Below, piece after piece: positions 7,179 to 13,932 of a DNA stretch of 64,000 bases. The DNA comes from a virus: positions 1 to 64,000 of IMG/VR virus record IMGVR_UViG_3300009159_000063, one strand, 5' to 3'. Within the stretch, counting starts at the first letter, position 1. Each line of letters starts with the position of its first letter. The position numbers and the translations under genes were made by a program. Under the pieces are notes generated by a model. That model ran no database searches, was not told the origin of the DNA, and was given only the letters and a program-made list of their open reading frames with translations.

Positions 7179-7949
7179 TTAAATCGTTTCTTTTTCTTTT
7201 TTAAAATTTTCTGAGATTTTTTTCTGATTAATATATGAAATCAGTTTTCTTTTAAAGATAGGTAACAATGTTTCCTGTATTGGAAAAATCCCTTTACTTG
7301 TCATTTCAAAAACCGGTAACTTATTATTTTCAGAATTCCATATTGAAAAATTATTAATTATTTTTGTAAATGTCAAATCTTTAACGTCAGAATAAATTAA
7401 ATTTACCTTTGTTTTACTTTCCATGGAACCTTTGGCCGCCGGTTTTATGTTATATTCCCAAACATGTATTTTATTATCTGATGTGTTGTTGAAGTAGAAG
7501 TACCCGGTGTCTGACAGGGTTTCTTTTGCTCTTCTATTTGGTTTTATGTCCACATTCTCATAAACTATTGTCCAAACAGATTTTGCTATGTTAAAATACT
7601 CTAACATTCTAGGGGCACTATAACTTAATATTTGTATAAATTCTTTTGATTCATCATCATTTAGTTCAGGTATCTCTTTTAACTTTAGATCCTTAACTAA
7701 TAACTCATCGTCTACTGAGTCTAATTTCTTATTTGTGTAGATAATTTTTTTATCTTTAATAAGTGTCTGCAAATTTGCGAGATGTAATGAAAGTTCTATG
7801 AATCCAGGATAAAGTTCCATTTTATCAAGTTTATCTCCCATTTTTTGAAAGTACGACAATAATTTATATTCTTTGTGTTCTCTGTCAATTGGTTTTTCGA
7901 ACATCCAATCGGTGTCCATCAAAAATTCTATTTTCTTTTTTCTTCTCAT
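7179..7949 (-). CDS. Hypothetical protein (256 aa)
   Basis: Not recognised. Lysine-rich ends (RRKKK at the start, KKEKE at the end) flank a mixed alpha/beta core. A notable N-terminal segment is MDTDWMFEKPIDREHKEYKL, followed by a predicted helix FIELSLHLANLQTLI. No catalytic motif. The stop codon abuts the DUF3310 start, so it heads the three-gene unit with DUF3310 and the methyltransferase. No ATATTTAT or TAnnTTTG box was found in its 40-nt upstream gap. Confidence 0.65.
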   Translation of the reverse strand: MRRKKKIEFLMDTDWMFEKPIDREHKEYKLLSYFQKMGDKLDKMELYPGFIELSLHLANLQTLIKDKKIIYTNKKLDSVDDELLVKDLKLKEIPELNDDESKEFIQILSYSAPRMLEYFNIAKSVWTIVYENVDIKPNRRAKETLSDTGYFYFNNTSDNKIHVWEYNIKPAAKGSMESKTKVNLIYSDVKDLTFTKIINNFSIWNSENNKLPVFEMTSKGIFPIQETLLPIFKRKLISYINQKKISENFKKEKETI

Positions 7950-7988
7950 TTGACATAATAATAATCATAATTTGTTAATCAGTAAATA

Positions 7989-9500
7989 TTAGTCTATTCT
8001 CATTACAACATAATTAGTACCATTAATGTTAACTGTATCATAACTACCATCATAACCATTTAAATCACCATAATCCCCATTTCTAACTAAATCATCTAAT
8101 AACTCTCTTGTATCAATAAAATCGGCAATATCCCCACCCATATTATCTAACCATCCGGCTGGATCATAACCTATCTCATTTTCTAAGTAATTATCAACCG
8201 CCTCTTCAATACTACTTTCGTCAGGATCCCCATCAGGACTTTCTTTTATATCATCTATCTCTGAGTCTATTTCACTAATCCTATTTTCACGATCGGTTTC
8301 ATGTTCTTCGGTGTCCTCATCGTCATATAATTGTCTTGGTGGAACAACTTGACCCTCCTTATATAATATTGAATTATTTCCTTCTCTTCTATATTGTAAT
8401 TCATTATCCTCAGAATCATAAAAATCAAATGTTCCATCTTTTTCTTTTGATGGGTACCTGATTGGGGCTCTTACTCCTTCATTTTCGTAAACCCATTTTT
8501 CCATTTCTAGTAACCAAATTTCTTCTTCTTGAGAATTACTTAATTCTTTTTCAACCCCGTAACTATCAGGTTCATCTCTTATCCATTCTTCTACAGAATC
8601 CCTATAATATTCTTTTATTTTATCTTCATCAACATAACTTGATAGAGTTTCTTTAGAAAAATAATTATCAAGGTCATCAATTTGTTGTTCATAATAATCC
8701 TCCAATGAATCATCGGCTTCCCTATATTCACCAACCGCAAATCTCATTTTTGTTGACAATGACTCAAACTCGGCCAAATTATAATGGGAACCTGTCGGAT
8801 ATAGATCATATACATCATTTTTATCTTCAATTAATCTATCAATGTCTTCTTGTATACTATCTATTTCTTCTTGTATCTCATCAAATTTGTCACTGTAGTC
8901 ATATTCATCAGTATCTGTACTTAAATTTTCTTGCTCTTCTTCTTTATTTTTTATTCTTATTTTAAGTTCCTTAAGTTCTATTTTTTCGTCATCATCAAGA
9001 GATTGTAAATGCCCATCATTTACCGCATATTGAAAAACCGCATTGGCTCTTGGACTTTCGTAACCAGTATTTTCTATATCCCAATCACCATCTTCTCTTT
9101 TTTCATTTTGTTCATTATATTTGGCTTGTAGTTGTCTTCTTTCAATAACCTTTTCGTAAGGGGTTTGCCAAAAAGTTTTATGTCCCGTAACCTTAACATC
9201 ATCCAATGATTTAACATTTGTGTATGAAACATTCAAACCTCCTTCAACCTCAATGTCCCCAATTTTATAAATCTTTTGTTTACCATCAACATTACTAAGA
9301 TTAAGGTCACCTTTAACAACAAGTTTTTTACCCCTAAATTTTGGTAAATAAGGTATTGCATGAGCCATAAAACCAACTTGTCTTAAATATTGCATATATT
9401 GTTCAGGTGAAATATAAACTTTTTCAATTTCATCTTCTTTAATTAATTTAAGAATAATACTAACAAGTTTATTTTCAGTAAGTCTTATTTTCTTTTTCAT
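7989..9500 (-). CDS. Highly acidic protein with RLTEN leader
   Basis: Start set at MKKKIRLTENKLVSIILKLIKEDE (ATG 9500) because an ATATTTAT box lies 6 nt upstream; a TTG/ATG extension to 9521 is unlikely. About 503 residues. The leader ends in IKE. Residues about 40-105 form a short run of beta strands (LVVKGDLNLSNVDG, IGDIEVEGGLNVSYTNV). The middle is a long acidic coiled-coil region (EEEQ, DEIQEEIDSIQEDIDRL), and the C-terminus is also Asp/Glu-rich. No enzymatic motif. The acidic bulk and leader would suit an internal virion or DNA-mimic protein, but this is inference. Confidence 0.7.
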   Translation of the reverse strand: MKKKIRLTENKLVSIILKLIKEDEIEKVYISPEQYMQYLRQVGFMAHAIPYLPKFRGKKLVVKGDLNLSNVDGKQKIYKIGDIEVEGGLNVSYTNVKSLDDVKVTGHKTFWQTPYEKVIERRQLQAKYNEQNEKREDGDWDIENTGYESPRANAVFQYAVNDGHLQSLDDDEKIELKELKIRIKNKEEEQENLSTDTDEYDYSDKFDEIQEEIDSIQEDIDRLIEDKNDVYDLYPTGSHYNLAEFESLSTKMRFAVGEYREADDSLEDYYEQQIDDLDNYFSKETLSSYVDEDKIKEYYRDSVEEWIRDEPDSYGVEKELSNSQEEEIWLLEMEKWVYENEGVRAPIRYPSKEKDGTFDFYDSEDNELQYRREGNNSILYKEGQVVPPRQLYDDEDTEEHETDRENRISEIDSEIDDIKESPDGDPDESSIEEAVDNYLENEIGYDPAGWLDNMGGDIADFIDTRELLDDLVRNGDYGDLNGYDGSYDTVNINGTNYVVMRID

Positions 9501-9506
9501 ATAACA

Positions 9507-9514
9507 ATAAATAT
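9507..9514 (-). promoter_or_regulatory. ATATTTAT box of acidic-protein gene
   Basis: Exact octamer, ending 6 nt before the ATG at 9500. Back to back with the plus-strand box at 9544. Confidence 0.5.
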
Positions 9515-9543
9515 GAAACATTTACAAATAAGACAATAGACTG

Positions 9544-9551
9544 ATATTTAT
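9544..9551 (+). promoter_or_regulatory. ATATTTAT box of the GCGC mini-protein gene
   Basis: Exact octamer, 30 nt before the ATG at 9582, giving a leader of about 20 nt if it is a -10 element. Confidence 0.5.
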
Positions 9552-9581
9552 GTTTAAATAAACATTAAAAAACAATTTGTT

Positions 9582-9725
9582 ATGGGATGTGGTTGTAAAA
9601 ATAAAGGAAATCAACAAGCTTCAGCTCCTCAACAGGCAGCAAGACCTCAAAATGAACAGGTTAAAAATCAATCAGTTCAAGAGTCAGTAAAGAAGATAGT
9701 TGAAAAATATTATAATAAAAAGTAA
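9582..9725 (+). CDS. Mini-protein with MGCGCK start (47 aa)
   Basis: A 47-codon ORF between an ATATTTAT box and a strong terminator. It begins MGCGCKNKGN, with two Cys in a Gly-Cys-Gly-Cys turn, then a Gln/Ala/Pro-rich linker and a basic C-terminal helix (SVQESVKKIVEKYYNKK). The CxC pair could bind metal or be modified; there is no hydrophobic signal peptide. The C-terminal helix resembles the leader helices of other proteins in the window. Function unknown. Confidence 0.65.
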   Translation: MGCGCKNKGNQQASAPQQAARPQNEQVKNQSVQESVKKIVEKYYNKK

Positions 9726-9733
9726 TTAATTTC

Positions 9734-9745
9734 CTTTGGCCAAAG
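9734..9745. repeat. Perfect 12-bp palindrome CTTTGGCCAAAG
   Basis: Lies between the stop codon of the mini-protein and the terminator stem. Possible operator or extra hairpin; no further evidence. Confidence 0.3.
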
Positions 9746-9750
9746 AAATT

Positions 9751-9776
9751 AAGGTGGAGTTTTTTCCACCTTTTTT
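9751..9776 (+). terminator. Rho-independent terminator
   Basis: AAGGTGG (9751-9757) pairs with CCACCTT (9766-9772), followed by TTTTTT. Confidence 0.85.
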
Positions 9777-9777
9777 G

Positions 9778-9784
9778 TATTTAT
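9778..9784 (+). promoter_or_regulatory. TATTTAT box immediately after terminator
   Basis: TATTTAT ends 4 nt before the ATG at 9789 and starts within 2 nt of the preceding T-run, so it must serve the next gene. Confidence 0.5.
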
Positions 9785-9788
9785 AATT

Positions 9789-10901
9789 ATGGACAATTCA
9801 AACTTAAAAGAACTAATTGAACTATTCAATAATGGGTATTGGGAAAAGAGCGTAAAACCATACTTTAAAAGAGTCCGTACTTTTTTAAAGTACGTTGCAG
9901 TAAAAGGTTTATCTGAAGAAATTAGTGTTGAGGTATTAGATAGTGAAGATTATAATGAAGGTCCTGATTTTTTTGGGTTTTTAAATGAGAATGGTTATTT
10001 AAAAGGAAAAGAGTATGATGACTTTGATAATGAACTTAGAAATTACTTTTTATCTTATTGGATTTCAGTTGCTCCAAATAACGCATTTAAATATATAACG
10101 AATAATATTATAACCGATGTAGAAATTAGAGATGATGGATTTTGGTTATATTTAAGGGATCGAGATGAATTGGCCCCTCTTTTTGATGGTAGAGGTCGTG
10201 ATACGACGGCTAGAAATGTTGCCGAACATGTTTTTGGTGAAGATATGTGGGAACCTTATTGGGACACAACATCTGACGTATATAGTGATGTAATTGAGGA
10301 ACTTGATGAATCTAACTATAGACATTTAGAAAATTATATTTTAAAAATGATCGGTAATCAGGATTTGGTTGTTGACGATTATAGTTCTGATTTTTTTCAT
10401 GATTTGGCAAAGTCTCAAAATAGAGGCGAGTTTTTTATGATAACCCAAAATGATGTTAATGAGTTACTAAAGGATTCTGAGGCAATGAACGAACTTCTTG
10501 ATGGTGATCTATCCGATTTAAAAAGTGAATTATATTCTATACATAATAACGCCTATAATGGTGCATATCAAGATGAATGTTACGCACTTGTTTATGGTGG
10601 TCTTGAGGAATTTTTTTCCTCTAAGATTGAGGACGTTCAGATTAAGTCAGGAGATAAAACAAAATGGGCATCGTATATTAAGATCGGGGATTTTAAAAGG
10701 GATATTATGGAATTTATTGGCCTTGAGGGTGGTAGTGGATATAATGAATCAAATTTAGAATACTGGGGTGGTTATGTTAGTATGTTAGGACATCTAATGG
10801 ATAATGATGTATATGACGAAATTGACTTTAGAGTACCTGATTATGCAGATTGGACCTATATTAGAAAAAATATAAACGATCTTTTTACAGACTATATATA
10901 A
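9789..10901 (+). CDS. Acidic hypothetical protein (370 aa)
   Basis: Not recognised. Strongly acidic (many DD, DE, EY pairs) with aromatic residues, e.g. WEPYWDTTSDVYSDVIEELD. No leader peptide, signal or membrane segment, and no catalytic motif. The gene is flanked by a terminator upstream and a separate TATTTAT-led gene downstream. Acidic, DNA-mimic-like composition is shared with the gene at 7989-9500 but there is no clear sequence homology. Confidence 0.65.
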   Translation: MDNSNLKELIELFNNGYWEKSVKPYFKRVRTFLKYVAVKGLSEEISVEVLDSEDYNEGPDFFGFLNENGYLKGKEYDDFDNELRNYFLSYWISVAPNNAFKYITNNIITDVEIRDDGFWLYLRDRDELAPLFDGRGRDTTARNVAEHVFGEDMWEPYWDTTSDVYSDVIEELDESNYRHLENYILKMIGNQDLVVDDYSSDFFHDLAKSQNRGEFFMITQNDVNELLKDSEAMNELLDGDLSDLKSELYSIHNNAYNGAYQDECYALVYGGLEEFFSSKIEDVQIKSGDKTKWASYIKIGDFKRDIMEFIGLEGGSGYNESNLEYWGGYVSMLGHLMDNDVYDEIDFRVPDYADWTYIRKNINDLFTDYI

Positions 10902-10928
10902 TACGTTTTTTAAACTAAATCACTTAAC

Positions 10929-10935
10929 TATTTAT
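10929..10935 (+). promoter_or_regulatory. TATTTAT box
   Basis: 41 nt before the ATG at 10977; the intervening leader is AT-rich and has no Shine-Dalgarno sequence. Confidence 0.4.
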
Positions 10936-10976
10936 ATATTAAAATAAAACTCATATCCATTATAAAAAAATAGATT

Positions 10977-11672
10977 ATGAGATTATTAAACAAAAATTCA
11001 AAAAGATTTATAGTAAATTTATTTTCTGATTTTATTCTTTCAAAGATAGATAAAACAGAAAAAACTATAATACAAGTTTCTGACTGTAATAGCTTTATTG
11101 TTGTCGCAGGTAAAAGTACCAGTAAGGAGATACTTGATCTACAATCAATAAAAGGAGAGTTCTTTATTAAATTTAAATCTTATTTAGATGACGTTGGTAT
11201 TGATCACATGAATATAATTGATATAATCACCTATGGTGCAACTTTAGAACCATTAGAATGTGGTTGGGTGAATGTTACTAAAGATCTGTATTATAATGTT
11301 CCTGAACCTGTGACAAACATTATAACGACTTCAGAATTTCCTTACGGACATAGTTTAAGTTGTGGTAGATCTATGGTGTATTACTCTAACTACATATTCA
11401 ATCATATGTATAGTTTGCTTGGTGTAAAAGATTTAAAATTTTATTTCACAACTGATGTTGACTCTGATGAAGATTTTAAAATTGAAATTTTATCTAAATC
11501 TAAAGTTAGTCCTAATGAAATTAAATCTTTGATTTTGGATGTTTTTGATTTTAACCTAAATGAGTTCAATAATAAATTAACTAACTATAACCTTATTGAA
11601 GACATTTTATACCAAGATAACAATAAGCCATACATGGTACAGGACAGATTAGAACATGTAGTTTTATTATAA
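10977..11672 (+). CDS. Hypothetical protein (231 aa)
   Basis: Not recognised. Starts MRLLNKNSKRFIVNLFSDFI, with a mixed alpha/beta pattern after it. It contains two segments rich in hydrophobic beta strands (IIQVSDCNSFIVVAGK and GEFFIKFKSYL). Cys residues are scattered and do not form a zinc motif. It ends right before a bidirectional terminator shared with the convergent glutaredoxin-like gene. Function unknown. Confidence 0.65.
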   Translation: MRLLNKNSKRFIVNLFSDFILSKIDKTEKTIIQVSDCNSFIVVAGKSTSKEILDLQSIKGEFFIKFKSYLDDVGIDHMNIIDIITYGATLEPLECGWVNVTKDLYYNVPEPVTNIITTSEFPYGHSLSCGRSMVYYSNYIFNHMYSLLGVKDLKFYFTTDVDSDEDFKIEILSKSKVSPNEIKSLILDVFDFNLNEFNNKLTNYNLIEDILYQDNNKPYMVQDRLEHVVLL

Positions 11673-11674
11673 AG

Positions 11675-11700
11675 AAAAACCACTATTAGGTGGTTTTTTT
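11675..11700. terminator. Bidirectional terminator
   Basis: AAAAACCAC and GTGGTTTTTT form a stem with T-runs on both strands, between convergent genes. The stop codon of the minus gene lies at its edge. Confidence 0.8.
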
Positions 11701-11986
11701 ATTTCTTAAAAAATTCTTTTATTATTTTCACCCCATCTTCAATTTCGTCAAAATCTCTTTCAGGAGCAAATAATTTAGTTTTTGGTCTTTTTGAGTTTGG
11801 GTTCTCTATTGTCATAAAAGATGGTACGTATTCATTCTTTGTTATTTCTGTAAAAATATCATACTCCTCTTTATAATCGTCAATATCCCTATCAAAGTAT
11901 TTAATGTTTTCTTTATCCAACATATTTTTTAAGTCGTGACAATAAGAACAACTTTTCATGGTATATAGTACAACTATCTTATCCAT
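11699..11986 (-). CDS. Glutaredoxin-like thiol oxidoreductase
   Basis: 95 residues with a redox-active CSYC at positions 13-16 after the first beta strand (DKIVVLYTMKSCSYCHDLK), the layout of glutaredoxins. A VPSFM segment (about 54-58) supplies the expected cis-proline. CxYC fits glutaredoxins that reduce ribonucleotide reductase or other thiols. It is the last gene of a run with a small lipoprotein and a thioredoxin, only 3 nt separating it from the lipoprotein. Confidence 0.85.
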   Translation of the reverse strand: MDKIVVLYTMKSCSYCHDLKNMLDKENIKYFDRDIDDYKEEYDIFTEITKNEYVPSFMTIENPNSKRPKTKLFAPERDFDEIEDGVKIIKEFFKK

Positions 11987-11989
11987 ATT

Positions 11990-12130
11990 TTATTTATTTA
12001 AGTAATTTATACTATCATTATAATAGTTTTTATTTTGGTTCGACCCATAAGCATCGCAATTAGCGGATTTTGTTGTCTTACATGAAAATAAAACAAAGGT
12101 TAACAAAACTGATAAAATTATTCTATACAT
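11990..12130 (-). CDS. Tiny lipoprotein (46 aa)
   Basis: 46 codons fill the space between the thioredoxin and glutaredoxin genes (1 nt after the thioredoxin stop, 3 nt before the next ATG). MYRIILSVLLTFVLFSC is a lipoprotein signal peptide with lipobox LFSC (Cys17). The mature part of about 30 residues has one more Cys in NCDAYGSN and ends Asn/Tyr-rich. It would be anchored in a membrane of the host envelope. Small phage lipoproteins often act in superinfection exclusion or as the outer spanin; the distance from the lysis genes favours neither. Function unknown. Confidence 0.75.
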   Translation of the reverse strand: MYRIILSVLLTFVLFSCKTTKSANCDAYGSNQNKNYYNDSINYLNK

Positions 12131-12131
12131 A

Positions 12132-12446
12132 TTAATTTAATAAAAGATTTTTAACTAAACTTTTTATGTTGTTTTCGGCCATAACACCAACTCGTGTATC
12201 AACAACATTTCCCTCATTGAAAATTTTTACAGTAGGGATGCTTCTAATCCCTAGAGTTGAACTAATCTCTTTATTAAGATCCACATTCATCGTATACATT
12301 TCAACTTCTGTTTCATTTTCCGTTGATACTTTTTCAAAAACTGGTTTCATCATCTTACATGGTCCGCACCATTCCGCCCAAAACTCAACAATAACTTTTT
12401 TACCTGAGTTTATTTTTTTTGTTAGTTCATCACCACTAATTTCCAT
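12132..12446 (-). CDS. trxA: Thioredoxin
   Basis: 104 residues, the full length of a thioredoxin. Active site WCGPC is at 26-30, preceded by VIVEFWAE, and the cis-Pro is in SIPTVKIF (Pro71). Reduces disulfides, typically of ribonucleotide reductase or as a DNA-polymerase processivity factor in some phages. The start overlaps the stop of the upstream gene by 1 nt. Next to a glutaredoxin and a Cys-containing lipoprotein, it forms a small redox cluster. Confidence 0.95.
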   Translation of the reverse strand: MEISGDELTKKINSGKKVIVEFWAEWCGPCKMMKPVFEKVSTENETEVEMYTMNVDLNKEISSTLGIRSIPTVKIFNEGNVVDTRVGVMAENNIKSLVKNLLLN

Positions 12447-12784
12447 TATTTTAATTTTATTAAATTTTTTATGAAGAATTTTATTTCTTCTAATCTTTCA
12501 GGGTCAAAATATATCATGGTTTGATAACCAACTTCATTTGTTTCCTTTTTTGATAAATATATGAATATGTCAGACTTATTTCTAAAAATGGTATCCGTAT
12601 AAAAAAACCCATTTTCATATGTTAACATATCACAATACTCTATCTTATAATTCTTTTCAAGTAATAATTCAGGAGTTAAATTAAGAGTTCCCTGTACCCT
12701 ATTTTTGGATAATAGTTTACCTTCTTTATCGTAAATTGATTTTAAGAACTCATCTTCCTTTCCAAAATAATCTTTTTTATCCAT
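12446..12784 (-). CDS. Hypothetical protein (112 aa)
   Basis: Not recognised. N-terminal basic/acidic helix (MDKKDYFGKEDEFLKSIYDKE), then beta-rich sequence and a C-terminal helix (LEEIKFFIKNLIKLK). It shares 1 nt with the thioredoxin start, so the two are coupled. It sits directly below a terminator, and no promoter box was found in the 10-nt space, so read-through may feed it. Confidence 0.65.
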   Translation of the reverse strand: MDKKDYFGKEDEFLKSIYDKEGKLLSKNRVQGTLNLTPELLLEKNYKIEYCDMLTYENGFFYTDTIFRNKSDIFIYLSKKETNEVGYQTMIYFDPERLEEIKFFIKNLIKLK

Positions 12785-12794
12785 AATATAAGAA

Positions 12795-12823
12795 TAAAAA
12801 AAGTGGTGAAAAAGTCACCACTT
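12795..12823 (-). terminator. Rho-independent terminator after DUF932 gene
   Basis: AAGTGGTGA (12801-12809) pairs with TCACCACTT (12815-12823); T-run on the minus strand. Confidence 0.85.
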
Positions 12824-12828
12824 CTTTA

Positions 12829-13584
12829 TTAAATCATTTCTTCGGCCAATTCCCAAAGTTTTGTGTTAATTGTGTTTTGTGCGATTATGTTATCAATTTT
12901 TCGCATCTTTGCCATATTACCTCTTTGGTTTGACACTTGTACCCCACCACGGATAAATTTCTCTTGTACGGTGTTAAAAACTCTCCAAAGGTCATCTCCT
13001 TCATCTTCTTGTCGATTAGGCGTTAGAAGACCCAAGATTTCCATATCATTTAATGTTTTTTCAGCATTAAATCTAATTTTTGCAGATTCACGTACGAAAT
13101 TTATTTTTTCATCAACCGTTAGTTCTCGAGACATCATACGACCAACAGATTGTTCAATAAATGGAAGTTTTTTAGAAAAGTTGTCTGCCAACTCTTTAAC
13201 GTCGTCTAATTGAAAGTGGTTATGTCTCATTGTGAATCTCTCAGCGACTGCGGTTGGTACTGTTAATCCGTTTGAACACACAAGTCTGAATAGTCCTGCA
13301 CTCAATGAAAATGCCGATGAACCGTTGTGTGAGTTTTTTACGATCGCCTCAACCAAAGTGTCACCTACTTTTGGTAGTTCACTATTACGGAATCTGATCT
13401 CGTGTAGAGAATGTACTCCCTTCCCTGTTTGTTTTACTGATGCGATTTGCCAACCTTCTCTATCAAAGAATTCCAAAACCTGGTCTGTTGGTACAAATGT
13501 GTACTTTTCTGTCATCTTAGGTGAGGCTGAAGTTGCAAATACTGAAGGTGCTTGTGTTTTAATAAGTTCTGGTGTGTAGATCAT
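12829..13584 (-). CDS. DUF932 family protein
   Basis: 251 residues from MIYTPELIKTQAPSVFAT (ATG 13584). Matches the phage/plasmid DUF932 pattern: an early APSVFAT..SxKxxEKYTFVPT segment, then HEIRFRN, then a central NSHNGSSAFSLSAGLFRLVCSNG block. The family is common in phages and plasmids; its biochemical function is unknown. The ATG at 13611 is excluded because the host-type promoter at 13609-13639 lies over it. Own promoter and own terminator: a single-gene early unit. Confidence 0.85.
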   Translation of the reverse strand: MIYTPELIKTQAPSVFATSASPKMTEKYTFVPTDQVLEFFDREGWQIASVKQTGKGVHSLHEIRFRNSELPKVGDTLVEAIVKNSHNGSSAFSLSAGLFRLVCSNGLTVPTAVAERFTMRHNHFQLDDVKELADNFSKKLPFIEQSVGRMMSRELTVDEKINFVRESAKIRFNAEKTLNDMEILGLLTPNRQEDEGDDLWRVFNTVQEKFIRGGVQVSNQRGNMAKMRKIDNIIAQNTINTKLWELAEEMI

Positions 13585-13608
13585 GTCTTTAGATTTAAAA
13601 TTATAAAA

Positions 13609-13639
13609 CAAATGTAATGGTTTATTTTAAATAAACAAA
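13609..13639 (-). promoter_or_regulatory. Host-type promoter TTTG-N19-TACATTTG
   Basis: TTTG (13636-13639), 19-nt spacer, TACATTTG (13609-13616) on the minus strand; 24 nt before the ATG at 13584. It also fixes the start of that gene. Confidence 0.75.
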
Positions 13640-13640
13640 A

Positions 13641-13931
13641 TTAATTTAAAATAATATCACCAAATTTTGTTCTTTGTATTATCTTATCAATATAAGGTTT
13701 TTTTTCTCCCTTAATGATAGGTAATTTTAATTCCAATACCACCTCAACAATTTGTGACTTTGTTAAAATATAATCCTGACCCTTTTCAAAATTAGAAATA
13801 GCTCTTTCTTTTAATTTTACATAGAATTCATCCTTTTGTAAGTCACCTATTAAAACAAGCAAATCATTAGGATTTTTTTCAAAAAAATTAATGAGGTTAC
13901 TAATATAAACCTCTATGTCTACGTTTTTCAT
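13641..13931 (-). CDS. Small hypothetical protein (96 aa)
   Basis: Start chosen at MKNVDIEVYISNLINF (ATG 13931), directly after the stop of the upstream gene at 13933; an ATG at 13988 would give a 55-nt overlap. Predicted helical (NLINFFEKNPNDLLVLIGDL). A KSQIVEVVLELKLP segment may be a helix-turn-helix-like region but this is weak. Function unknown. It is coupled to the LRR protein gene. Confidence 0.65.
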   Translation of the reverse strand: MKNVDIEVYISNLINFFEKNPNDLLVLIGDLQKDEFYVKLKERAISNFEKGQDYILTKSQIVEVVLELKLPIIKGEKKPYIDKIIQRTKFGDIILN

Positions 13932-13932
13932 T

